From an uncultured Colwellia sp. (GTDB taxonomy: Bacteria > Pseudomonadota > Gammaproteobacteria > Enterobacterales > Alteromonadaceae), in the NCBI GenBank assembly GCA_913020705.1, contig CAJWBY010000002.1:1-64000 (forward strand): a stretch of 64,000 nucleotides of DNA, given 5' to 3'. The notes under the pieces were generated by a model that searched no databases, was not told where the DNA came from, and saw only the letters and a list, made by a program, of their open reading frames with translations. Below are positions 54,501-62,349 of the stretch, piece by piece; position 1 is the stretch's first letter; each line of letters opens with the position of its first letter. Made by a program: the position numbers and the translations under genes.

Positions 54501-55235
54501 CTCTAATTCAATAATTTTACTAACGGGAATATTTTCGATGCCGGCGTTAATTTTAGCGAGCAATTCAGGCTGGTTTTTAACGACAAGTCCATAAACATTA
54601 TTTGAAACAATGACTTCATCAGATATCGTGAAAACCCCCGTTAAACCGCTTTTAGCTATTTGAGCAATAGCATTAGGTAATTCTGCAACAACCGCCTGAA
54701 TATCATTATTTAACAATTGTGATATTCCCTCTTCAAGACTGTTATAAGTTGACAGTTCAAAGTCAGGAAAATGCTCTTTTAAATAAAACTCTTGGAAGCT
54801 TTCGGATTGAGTTGATATGACCAGTTCATTTAGATCTTTGAGTTTGGATTTATTATGGAGTGCATTATTATAAATAATGCCTGTTTGTACATTATGAATA
54901 GGTAATGAGAAATCCGCCCATTGTTCACGTTGTTCATTTCTAAAAAGTCCAGCATGCAGAGTATTCTTTTGTTTTATAAGTTGTAAGCTTTCTTTGAAAG
55001 GGACCATTTTAAAACGTATAGGAATATTGTTTGTTTTAGACCAAAGCTCCCAAAATTCAACATAAAGTCCACTCAATGTTCCATCAGGAAGTTTGAAACT
55101 AAAAGGCAAACTGCCCTCTATTGCCACAACAGTAATAATATCAATGGGTTTTTGGGGTTGTTCTTCTGAGAGCAGAGGTGCACAGCGGAAAAAGGCAAAA
55201 AACAGAAGGAGATATAAGGCGATTCTTATTTTCAT
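51588..55235 (-). CDS. BvgS/EvgS-like hybrid sensor kinase with two solute-binding domains
   Basis: A 1215-residue protein: signal sequence, two tandem family-3 solute-binding domains (residues ~30-255 and ~275-500), one membrane helix (~508-530), PAS (~560-680), HisKA (FLANMSHEIRTPMNGVIG, His near 698), HATPase (N-box ILNNLVGNAIKF, G2 GGTGLGLSISKQLA), and two receivers (Asp near 989 in IAILDMQMPEMDG and near 1127 in LVLMDCQMPVMDG). Unlike BvgS it ends without an HPt domain. The periplasmic domains should sense small molecules by a clamshell movement. It is intact and apparently monocistronic. Confidence 0.95.
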   Translation of the reverse strand: MKIRIALYLLLFFAFFRCAPLLSEEQPQKPIDIITVVAIEGSLPFSFKLPDGTLSGLYVEFWELWSKTNNIPIRFKMVPFKESLQLIKQKNTLHAGLFRNEQREQWADFSLPIHNVQTGIIYNNALHNKSKLKDLNELVISTQSESFQEFYLKEHFPDFELSTYNSLEEGISQLLNNDIQAVVAELPNAIAQIAKSGLTGVFTISDEVIVSNNVYGLVVKNQPELLAKINAGIENIPVSKIIELEKKWLPTLKPFFNDLSTVSSLTGTEKKWLSQNNTFSLGTDPAWAPFEFNDDQGEHSGISADYMQYAQEQLQIDLKPTLELSWSGALEEFERGNIDIMSSIFFTEERAEHINFTNPYFEISLVILSKKNAFYAESLSSLSGKKLGLIKGYVYNQLISRDYPNIDIVDVESLQEGIEKLQSGEIDAFVDSIAAINYEISKNKITDLIITAFTPYKLELSMAVRKGLEPLIPILNKTFANMDKKQHSAIANNWLSVHVQSGTQLSTIVFWSLPILSLLILIIVIFFRMNKRLQVEIEARIINEETRITAQQDLAAQKTAMDEHSLVLVTDIKGIITYANNKFCLLSGYSREELIGENNKILNSENQSKSYWHKMFLEVSQGEFWHDEVLITAKDTKLYWVDTTIVPLYNNVNKLSGYTYISTDISHQKEIITHLAEAKKQAEVANESKTDFLANMSHEIRTPMNGVIGMTNLLLDTPLNKEQHNFAKTVKNSAESLLGVINDILDFSKVEAGKLELEPLEFDLALLLHDLGSTLSFQAHNKQLELICPANLIPTQSFVADPGRIRQILNNLVGNAIKFTDKGEVSVNCKIEEKTEQRTKLLFEVTDTGIGLSEEQRSKLFERFSQADGSTTRKYGGTGLGLSISKQLAELMEGEIGVNSVEGQGSTFWFTINVENSTNTRPKKIYDNLHNQKILVVDDNLTNRTLLGLLLTKWQVKHTLVDSGKKALESLTKAFENGSPYNIAILDMQMPEMDGFQLAMRIKEDSRLFPNTRLMMLTSQGQRGDAEKLKEAGFNGYLNKPIVQSILYNTLMTIAGANSPKQPLVTAYSARQLPQFNARVLVVEDNAVNQKVAQGLLKKFGIQVDIAANGQEALNTLENLPFDLVLMDCQMPVMDGYEATQKIRLPESKVLNQRIPIVAMTANSMQGDRDKCLSVGMDDFISKPVNPSKLQEALKRWLPESKSIAVQQGNSQRRR

Positions 55236-55460
55236 ATTTTTAATTATTAACTTATTGCCATTGATTTAATTATCTCATTACTCAGTATATGTGGAATATA
55301 GATTTTTGTTCAAGATTTTACGTTGTTTTGTTAAAATAAAACGCCTAGATAACTACTCAATACTTCGATCATTCAAGATAAGAGCATGATTTTAAATAAG
55401 CGGCCGATAATGTGATTAAGCGCACAACTAACATTAGTTCCTTAATTTAATTCGCTAAAA

Positions 55461-56090
55461 TCACCAATCAAGACCCTTTTGTGCTTTTACGCCAGCTTTA
55501 AAAGCATGCTTTATTGGTTGAACTTCAGATACGGTATCGGCTAAATCAATGAGGCGACGATGACATGCACGGCCGGTTATTAATACGTGTTGCATTTTCG
55601 GACGATTATTCAACGCTTCAACAATGTCGTCAAGCTCAATATAGCCATATTTAACCATGTAAGTCATTTCATCGAGTAAAACAATATCAAGTGTTTCGTC
55701 ACTCAACATTTCCTTGCTTTTTTGCCATGCAACTTTTGCGGCGGCTAAATCAGTTTCGGTGCTTTGTGTTTCCCAAGTAAACCCTGTTCCCATAACATGA
55801 TGTTGTACAGCAAATTGCTTCAAAATATTCATTTCGCCGCATTCCCATTTCGAACCTTTAATAAATTGGACAACACCTGCTTTTTGTCCATGACCAATGG
55901 CTCTTAACACCGTACCAAAACCTGAAGTACTTTTACCTTTACCATTACCGGTTATAACAACAAAAACACCCCTTTCTTCTGTAGCAAGAGCGATGCGTTC
56001 ATCAACTTTGGCCTTAATTTTCTTTTGACGTTCTATATGTTTTTGTTCTTTAGCAGCTGCCTTTCCGGCTTCTGTTTTATCATTACTCAT
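55461..56090 (-). CDS. cobO: Cob(I)yrinic acid a,c-diamide adenosyltransferase (CobO/BtuR)
   Basis: I prefer ATG 56090 (MSNDKTEAGKAAAKEQKHIE), which has AGGA 7 bases upstream, over the ATG seven codons earlier. The ATP-binding P-loop is VITGNGKGKSTSGFGTVLRAIGHG. The family core follows: VVQFIKGSKWECGEMNIL, DIVLLDEMTYMVKYGYI and HVLITGRACHRRLIDLADTVSEVQPIKHAF. The C-terminal KAQKGLDW is the usual end. The enzyme attaches the 5'-deoxyadenosyl group to corrinoids. No other cobalamin gene is near, so it probably serves salvage. Confidence 0.96.
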   Translation of the reverse strand: MSNDKTEAGKAAAKEQKHIERQKKIKAKVDERIALATEERGVFVVITGNGKGKSTSGFGTVLRAIGHGQKAGVVQFIKGSKWECGEMNILKQFAVQHHVMGTGFTWETQSTETDLAAAKVAWQKSKEMLSDETLDIVLLDEMTYMVKYGYIELDDIVEALNNRPKMQHVLITGRACHRRLIDLADTVSEVQPIKHAFKAGVKAQKGLDW

Positions 56091-56154
56091 GTTTTTTCCT
56101 ATTGTCTTCAATAACTTTAATTTATTATGGGGGTAAGCCTGAGTGACTTTAATT

Positions 56155-56595
56155 TTACGCGTTTTGATACGTCATATGAAGTATAGGAAATGGTTTACCC
56201 ATATCATCAAGAGGTGAACGTGAAGAGATGGAAAATCCCATATGTTCATAAAATCCAACGGCTAATGGGTTTTGCTCGTTCACATCAACACTATTGATTT
56301 TTAAATGGTCTAACGCGTGTTGTAATAATAACTTACCAATGCCTTTTCCTCTTACTCTATCTAGAATAAATAACATTTCAATTTTCTTTTCGTGCGTACC
56401 AATAAAACCTAAGATAAATTCATTTTCATCTTTAACACATTTTAAAGTTACTGCTGGAAAAGCTTGTTCGAGAATAATAGGTTTAAAAAACTCAATATCT
56501 TCTTCTGTGATAAAGTCATGTGTTGCGCGGACGGAATCTTCCCAAACAGTCAACATTTCTATGTAATTTTCAGCCAAAACATTTTCTATAATCAT
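56155..56595 (-). CDS. yjaB: YjaB-like GNAT N-acetyltransferase
   Basis: A 146-residue GNAT enzyme very like E. coli YjaB. It shares WEDSVRATHDFI near the start, MLFILDRVRGKGIGKLLLQHAL (acetyl-CoA loop near residue 85), VDVNEQNPLAVGFYEHMGF and the closing SRSPLDDMGKPFPILHMTY. The natural substrate of YjaB is not established. It lies upstream of cobO on the same strand with a 64-bp gap and may be co-transcribed by chance of position. Confidence 0.93.
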   Translation of the reverse strand: MIIENVLAENYIEMLTVWEDSVRATHDFITEEDIEFFKPIILEQAFPAVTLKCVKDENEFILGFIGTHEKKIEMLFILDRVRGKGIGKLLLQHALDHLKINSVDVNEQNPLAVGFYEHMGFSISSRSPLDDMGKPFPILHMTYQNA

Positions 56596-56692
56596 AATAG
56601 TTTTTATAGCTCTGATTTCGTGAGTACTTAAAACTTTGAGGGGAGCACCTGAAATGCTTTTAAAATCATCGATGATAAACGTTTTTCATTAA

Positions 56693-57043
56693 CTATTGAT
56701 TTGCTTTTCTATAAACCAGTAACTCTGCTAAAAGCCAATCTTGACTTTTCATTGATGAATTATTAGTGCAGTGAATCTTATAGTATTTTCCTGACATTTT
56801 ACTTTTCGTCGCTGAATACTTAATGAAGTCTTCAGTAGATTCGATATCATCAGAGTAATATGCGTATTTCTTATTTATATGTTCAACCGCTTCTTTACCA
56901 GTATGCATAGTGCCATTTCGCTCGTACTTACAATCCGTAGAAGCAACAAATCTTAAAAGATGATTTATTTCATCTTGAGTTGCAGCAAAAACATGTAAAG
57001 AAAATGTAGATAACAAAATTACAAATATTTTAGTTAAGTTCAA
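56693..57043 (-). CDS. DUF5329-like periplasmic protein
   Basis: I place the start at TTG 57043, which has GGAG 8 bases upstream and directly begins the signal peptide NLTKIFVILLSTFSLHVFAA; an earlier TTG would add ten unlikely residues. The mature part shows the DUF5329 pattern INHLLRFVASTDCKYERNGTMHTGKEAVEHI...TEDFIKYSATKSKMSGKYYKIHC...DWLLAELLVYRK, with two conserved cysteines for a disulfide. Function unknown. Single gene. Confidence 0.85.
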   Translation of the reverse strand: MNLTKIFVILLSTFSLHVFAATQDEINHLLRFVASTDCKYERNGTMHTGKEAVEHINKKYAYYSDDIESTEDFIKYSATKSKMSGKYYKIHCTNNSSMKSQDWLLAELLVYRKANQ

Positions 57044-57157
57044 TTTACAGACTCCAGAAGTTTTCCTATGCAATCTTTAGTTAAAGACATGGACGAATAT
57101 TAGTATTCAAATACTGTAATTTACCATACTAATAACTATTGAGAGTAAAATTTTAAG

Positions 57158-59332
57158 TTACGATGTCTCAAGAGTGTTGGTATCGCTTAAATACTGCCAA
57201 ACGTTTTTTGTTTGCCATTCCTTTAGCCACAAGGGGAATTCATAATTTGGCATAGGTCGAGCAATACCAAAACCTTGTGCGAGGTGGCAACCTAAAAGCA
57301 ATAATTGTTCGCCATGAGCCGTTGTCTCAACACCTTCAGCAATCACACTACGATTAAATGCTTTAGCCAAACTAATAATGCCCATGACTATTGATTTATC
57401 ATCTGGGTCATCAAGCATATCTTTAATGAAAGATTTATCAATCTTTAAGAAGTCCGTAGGTAACCGTTTCAAGTATGCTAAAGATGAGTACCCAGTGCCA
57501 AAATCATCAATAGAAAAGGTAATACCTAAATGATGACATTCATGTATTACTTTAGTGACCTGCTCTATCTCTCTTAAAGCGCTTGTTTCTAATATTTCGA
57601 ACTCAATACTACCTGCTTTAAATTTTGGGAATTTTTTCAACATTTGCTTAAGGCGATCTACAAAATTAGGTTGTTGTAAATGCAATGGACTAATATTGAC
57701 ACTCAAAGGAATATTAATGCCTTTAGCTGACCATATTGAAAGTTGAGTTAAAGCTGTTTTCATGACCCATTCACCTACTTCAACATTCAATATGTCTTGT
57801 TCTATACTAGGCAAAAAAGTTAAAGGGGGTAGTGTACCAAGCTCAGGGTGACGCCATCTGATAAGTGCTTCTAAGCCAATAACCTCATTAGTTTTTATGT
57901 TTATTTTTGGCTGATAATAGAGCTCAAATTCATTACTTATTAGCGCAATTCGAATATTGGTCACTTCTACATGTTGATGTTTTTCTGCTACATCTTTTGC
58001 AACATCAAAAATATGAAAGCAATTTTTTCCAGAATTCTTTGCGATATACATGGCTTGATCGGCATGTCGTAACAGTTGGTCAGAGTTGCTGTTATCTTGA
58101 GGGTAAATGGTTACGCCAATACTTGCAGATACCTGAATAGGCTTGTTTTTAATAAATGATGTTTTAGAAACAGATTCAAGTACTCTCTTTAAAATAACAG
58201 AACATTGATCTGGATCTTCCAATTCATCGAGTATCATAACAAATTCATCGCCACCAATTCGCGCCAAGGTGTCACATTCCCTCATTGTGTTTTTAAGTTC
58301 TTCAGTGATACAGCATAACAAGTCATCTCCTATGCTGTGACCGTAAGTATCATTAACTTCTTTAAATCCATCTAAATCAATAAAGACGATAGCAAGACTA
58401 CTCTTATTACGTTTATTATATGCAATGGCTTGTTCCATTCTGTCAGCTAACAAGTTTCTATTAGGTAAACCTGTTAGCGCATCGTAGTTTGCCCCACGAC
58501 TTAATATTTCGTTAACGGCTTCTAAATCACGATTAGACTTTTCTAATTTACGCTGAATCGCTTTTTGTTCACTTATATCCTGAAATATCCCTGTTAGTTT
58601 TGTTGATTTCCCATTATTCATTGTTGCTATACAGGTAGTTCTTATGTCAATTAAACTACCCTTTGTTGTGTATGTTTCTAATTCTAAATCATAACCTCTG
58701 CCCTGGTTTATGGCTGCATCTAGCGCTTCCGTTATAACTTGACGTGATTCAGGTAAAAACAAACTCACTCCAGCATCTACATTCGGATTAAATGTTTCAG
58801 GGGATGTTTCATGTATACGGTAGGTTTCAGCTGTCCAAAATAATTCATTTGAGATTAAATCTAATTGCCAGCCCCCTACTTTTGATATTTTTTGAGATTC
58901 ATCTAAGAGGTGACTCGTTGTTAATAATTTTTGTTCATTATTTTTTCGTTGAGTAATATCTAAATGAGTACCTATCATTCTCTTTGGCAATCCATCTTCA
59001 TGCCATTCAATGGTTTTACCTGTAGCAAGAACCCAAATATATTGCCCTTGCTTGTGTTTCATTCGTATTTCGATTTCGTAAAGCTCAATCTCCCTTTTAA
59101 AGTGTTGTTCTATAACCTTATTTGCTTTTGGTAAGTCTTCTGGATGAAGGTGTTGAGCCCATGTATCATATTTAATAGGATGTAATTCTTCTAAACTGTA
59201 ACCAATCATCTTAGCCCAATGTTCATTGCAACTAACTTCACCCGTGCTAATTTTCCAGTCCCAAATCCCAACACCCGTAGCTTTTAAAACCAACTCAAGT
59301 TGTTCGATATTTGAATTTTCAGTTATTGGCAT
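57158..59332 (-). CDS. PAS-PAS-GGDEF-EAL c-di-GMP protein
   Basis: The frame is open to 59461, but I take ATG 59332 (MPITENSNIEQLELVLKATGVGIWDW) because the earlier residues are unlike any domain and overlap the neighbouring gene. The ~724-residue protein has two PAS domains (first ~15-130, second ~140-260), a GGDEF domain (LARIGGDEFVMIL near 359, with an RxxD inhibition site RECD before it) and an EAL domain (GLEALIRWRHPE near 487, DDFGTGYSSL, VIAEGVETTAHG). Both catalytic motifs are intact, so it may make or degrade c-di-GMP depending on its PAS signal. It is cytoplasmic. Confidence 0.93.
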   Translation of the reverse strand: MPITENSNIEQLELVLKATGVGIWDWKISTGEVSCNEHWAKMIGYSLEELHPIKYDTWAQHLHPEDLPKANKVIEQHFKREIELYEIEIRMKHKQGQYIWVLATGKTIEWHEDGLPKRMIGTHLDITQRKNNEQKLLTTSHLLDESQKISKVGGWQLDLISNELFWTAETYRIHETSPETFNPNVDAGVSLFLPESRQVITEALDAAINQGRGYDLELETYTTKGSLIDIRTTCIATMNNGKSTKLTGIFQDISEQKAIQRKLEKSNRDLEAVNEILSRGANYDALTGLPNRNLLADRMEQAIAYNKRNKSSLAIVFIDLDGFKEVNDTYGHSIGDDLLCCITEELKNTMRECDTLARIGGDEFVMILDELEDPDQCSVILKRVLESVSKTSFIKNKPIQVSASIGVTIYPQDNSNSDQLLRHADQAMYIAKNSGKNCFHIFDVAKDVAEKHQHVEVTNIRIALISNEFELYYQPKINIKTNEVIGLEALIRWRHPELGTLPPLTFLPSIEQDILNVEVGEWVMKTALTQLSIWSAKGINIPLSVNISPLHLQQPNFVDRLKQMLKKFPKFKAGSIEFEILETSALREIEQVTKVIHECHHLGITFSIDDFGTGYSSLAYLKRLPTDFLKIDKSFIKDMLDDPDDKSIVMGIISLAKAFNRSVIAEGVETTAHGEQLLLLGCHLAQGFGIARPMPNYEFPLWLKEWQTKNVWQYLSDTNTLETS

Positions 59333-59444
59333 AAAATGAAGTTTTCCATAACAAAGTGATGAGTAAGTGCACCATGAAAAATGGTGTTGATGTGCACAAA
59401 AAAATAATAAATCAAGCTGACTATTATTAGCGAAAAACAATATT

Positions 59445-59831
59445 TTAGTTATTAAACACACTAATAGTCGATGCGTAAATCAAGAATAGACTAAATATCA
59501 AAGAAACAATACCTGCAGGTCTAAATGTACGGTTAAATTTATTCGCTGACCAAACAGAAAATTTACGATGTTGAGCAGAACCCACAATTAAAAGTCCAAG
59601 TCCAACACCAATAAGTAAATACCCGATGCTGAGTATTAGTAGACTATATGGTGTAGATTTATTAAAAAGTACAAAAATAACTCCACTGATTAGCCGGCTA
59701 ACAACCTCAAACCAATGAAAGTACGGGTGTCTACTGAAGATAATTATTCCGTTAAACCAATAGCCAGGATTAACAATCATGATGATGCTTAAACACATTA
59801 AAAGTAAGCCAAACACAGTAATGAAATACAC
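59445..59831 (-). CDS. Hypothetical membrane protein
   Basis: A 128-residue protein with four hydrophobic segments (FITVFGLLLMCLSIIMIV, LISGVIFVLF, LLILSIGYLLIGVGLGLLIV, PAGIVSLIFSLFLIYAST). The loops are short and basic. I do not recognise a characterised family. It is 112 bp upstream of the PAS-GGDEF-EAL gene on the same strand and could share its transcript. Confidence 0.75.
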   Translation of the reverse strand: MYFITVFGLLLMCLSIIMIVNPGYWFNGIIIFSRHPYFHWFEVVSRLISGVIFVLFNKSTPYSLLILSIGYLLIGVGLGLLIVGSAQHRKFSVWSANKFNRTFRPAGIVSLIFSLFLIYASTISVFNN

Positions 59832-60158
59832 GTAAATCTCCTAAGCTAATAACACATCTAAAATCTCAGTTCTGGAAGGCTAAATTTTATAATATATAAA
59901 ACCACACACTAAACTATTTAGTTGTAAAAACGAACATTGTACTATTTTTCGGCCCATAATTATTAATGATCTTTTACATAAACTGCTAGCAAACTAATTC
60001 AAGTTTCTTTAGTGGTTACATTCAAATTCTAACGGAGATAAATATCAATATTAGCCAAGAGAACAAGGCACTATTTTACTCTCATTAATTGAAATTATGG
60101 CCTTTTTGGAGTATCTTAAGATGATATATATAGTCTACATGTTTAACGAGATTTCTAA

Positions 60159-61760
60159 ATGAGTGTCCCTCAGTCTGCCCAAGACTCCAAGTTACTTAGC
60201 CGTGCTAATAGTGAATTAAAACATGCACTGCGACATTTTATTGATAGCGCCCCGAATTCAGGGCCGCTAGCTGTAAAGATTAATGATATTAAAGTAGCGT
60301 TGAACTCTAACGAAGCAATTTTTACTTTTGCTTCGCTCGTTGAACAGTATGCAAAAATGAAACAAAATTTTGACAATGTAAATTATCAAAATAAGAAAAA
60401 AGATCTTAACAGCTTAAAAGCGTTACTAAAAAAAAGTGCTAATAAAAACCTATCATCAATTCAAAGTGAGAAAATTGATGAAATCATGACAACTATTACG
60501 CTAAAAGAAGAAGACCATGTCATCATGGTTGCGGTTGGTAAGGCATTGGCGTATTTTTCTGAAGATTTAGGTACCCTTAGAAATGTTTCAAAAGTGGTTG
60601 TCTCTGAAACTGAGGTAATGACAGAAGAGACGGGGGTGAAAGCTACAGATATTCATCTAGCCAGTAAACGGTTAATTAAAGATGTTGTTACCATTTCAAA
60701 ACAGTTAGCTAAAACATATCCCAACGATAAGTTTATCAATAATGTTTTAATTGAAGCAGAGCAGGTAACGGATGATAAAGGTTCCTTTTTCAAAACCATC
60801 AACATTGTAGAGCGTTCGACAACTTATTTGGCTTTACTCATCCAGCAAGAACGTTGTGCGGCTGAAGAAATGTTGAACGATATTCATTCGAATATTATGG
60901 ATGCTTTCAAACATACTAGTGTCATTGAAAACCTTTTGACCTCAACTAAAGATAATGCAGATGACGTAAAAGATAAGATGGTTTTCCAACTTAAAAATAT
61001 GGAAGTTAAAGCAAAATCGATAGATACACTTGATGGTATGCAACAACATATAAAAGACAATGTTTTGTTGATGTCCTCAATTATGAATGACTATGCAGAA
61101 ACACAAAACCAAATTCATGTAAATAATGAATCTACAATTAGTGATTTAACTTATAAAGTAAGCACTACAGCAACTTTTGTTGAAGAATTGGAAACAAAAT
61201 TAAATATTGTCGAAGAAAGCGTATTAATCGATGAACTCACCACTATTGGCAACCGCAAAGGTTACGTAGACACAATCAACAAAGAAAGAAAATCTTGGTC
61301 TGCTTCTAAATTGCCGTTAACCCTAATGTTAATTGATGCTGATAAATTCAAACGTATTAATGACACCTTTGGTCATAATGTTGGTGATCAAGTTTTGAAA
61401 TGTATTGGCCAAACATTAAAAAAACAAATTCGCTCTACTGATTATGTTGCCCGTTATGGTGGTGAAGAATTTGTTATTATTATGCCAGGAACCGATTTAA
61501 AAGAATCCGTTTTGCTCGCGAAAAAAATCAAAAAGGTGATCAATAGTTTAAAGTTTGAATTACGTAACCAAAGTAAAGTGCTAACAATTACCTGTTCGTT
61601 TGGAATTGCCACTTTTACTGAACGACGTTCAAATACCACAGACGTATTTATTTCTGCTGACAAAGCCCTTTATAAGGCTAAAGAGCATGGTAGAAATACA
61701 ATAGTTGTTTCATCAGAAGAAAAGTTTATTTATCTTGATAAGAAAAAACTTACAAGTTAA
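60159..61760 (+). CDS. Diguanylate cyclase with long helical N-terminal region
   Basis: A 533-residue cytoplasmic protein. The first ~360 residues are helical, without membrane segments or a recognised sensory domain, and run into a coiled coil just before the cyclase (STTATFVEELETKLNIVEESVLIDELT). The C-terminal GGDEF domain is canonical: TIGNRKGYVD, DADKFKRINDTFGHNVGDQVL, ARYGGEEFVIIMPG and KALYKAKEHGRN. The RxxD product-inhibition site RSTD sits five residues before GGEEF. It should be an active c-di-GMP synthase. A terminator follows at 61781. Confidence 0.93.
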   Translation: MSVPQSAQDSKLLSRANSELKHALRHFIDSAPNSGPLAVKINDIKVALNSNEAIFTFASLVEQYAKMKQNFDNVNYQNKKKDLNSLKALLKKSANKNLSSIQSEKIDEIMTTITLKEEDHVIMVAVGKALAYFSEDLGTLRNVSKVVVSETEVMTEETGVKATDIHLASKRLIKDVVTISKQLAKTYPNDKFINNVLIEAEQVTDDKGSFFKTINIVERSTTYLALLIQQERCAAEEMLNDIHSNIMDAFKHTSVIENLLTSTKDNADDVKDKMVFQLKNMEVKAKSIDTLDGMQQHIKDNVLLMSSIMNDYAETQNQIHVNNESTISDLTYKVSTTATFVEELETKLNIVEESVLIDELTTIGNRKGYVDTINKERKSWSASKLPLTLMLIDADKFKRINDTFGHNVGDQVLKCIGQTLKKQIRSTDYVARYGGEEFVIIMPGTDLKESVLLAKKIKKVINSLKFELRNQSKVLTITCSFGIATFTERRSNTTDVFISADKALYKAKEHGRNTIVVSSEEKFIYLDKKKLTS

Positions 61761-61780
61761 TCAATGCCTTATACACAGAT

Positions 61781-61818
61781 AGCGACTACCATTTATGAAT
61801 GGTGGTCGCTTTTTTTTA
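61781..61818 (+). terminator. Intrinsic terminator after the diguanylate cyclase
   Basis: The stem AGCGACTACCAT (61781-61792) / ATGGTGGTCGCT (61799-61810), with one wobble pair and a 6-base loop, runs into eight T residues. It lies 20 bp after the stop codon. Confidence 0.93.
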
Positions 61819-62349
61819 TCAAAGTATTCCAAGTTAAATTAATTGTTATCTAACTTATATCTATAGATATTTAGACTAAAACCGCTTATGGCACTATTTC
61901 CTTTGCTGTCTTAAATAGTGTGTCGACATCAATTTTTGTAGGGATTTCAATGCCTAATTTAACTGTTTGCAAGCAATATTAAAAAAACGCTACAGTAATC
62001 AAAGGAACAAAACGAGATATACTCAAATTGTTCGATACTACCCGCATCAAAATTAATACCAACATAAAACCAGACCAAACACGAAATTATCTGCCAAATA
62101 TCTAAACCAGTAGATTTTACAAACGTTGGAATAACAATTAAAGATCGTACAATACAAAATATAGAAACAGTGATTAAAACTGATTAAGTAGAGGTACTGT
62201 TCACAATAAATGTTCGGCTGAGAATGCGAAGTTGCAAAATCAGAAGCTATGATTTCCGCACTGATTAGTAACCTTGATTTAACGCTTTAATTCATTTTAA
62301 CTCAATTATTAAACGGGAAGCTCAAAGTAATCATAATTATTTTTAGAGA
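61819..62349. other. Intergenic region with a possible coding scrap
   Basis: This 531-bp region has no full gene. On the minus strand a short open piece ending at TAA 61886-61888 reads LQTVKLGIEIPTKIDVDTLF, then KTAKEIVP. It resembles the C-terminal tail of a metabolic enzyme such as an HMG-CoA-lyase-type protein, but lacks any upstream part. It may be a gene relic. The rest is AT-rich without recognisable structure. Confidence 0.35.

Noticed and set aside
61886..61972. Possible C-terminal relic of a metabolic enzyme on the minus strand
   Set aside because: Fewer than 30 codons, no upstream continuation and no firm family match; described in the intergenic entry but not called a pseudogene.
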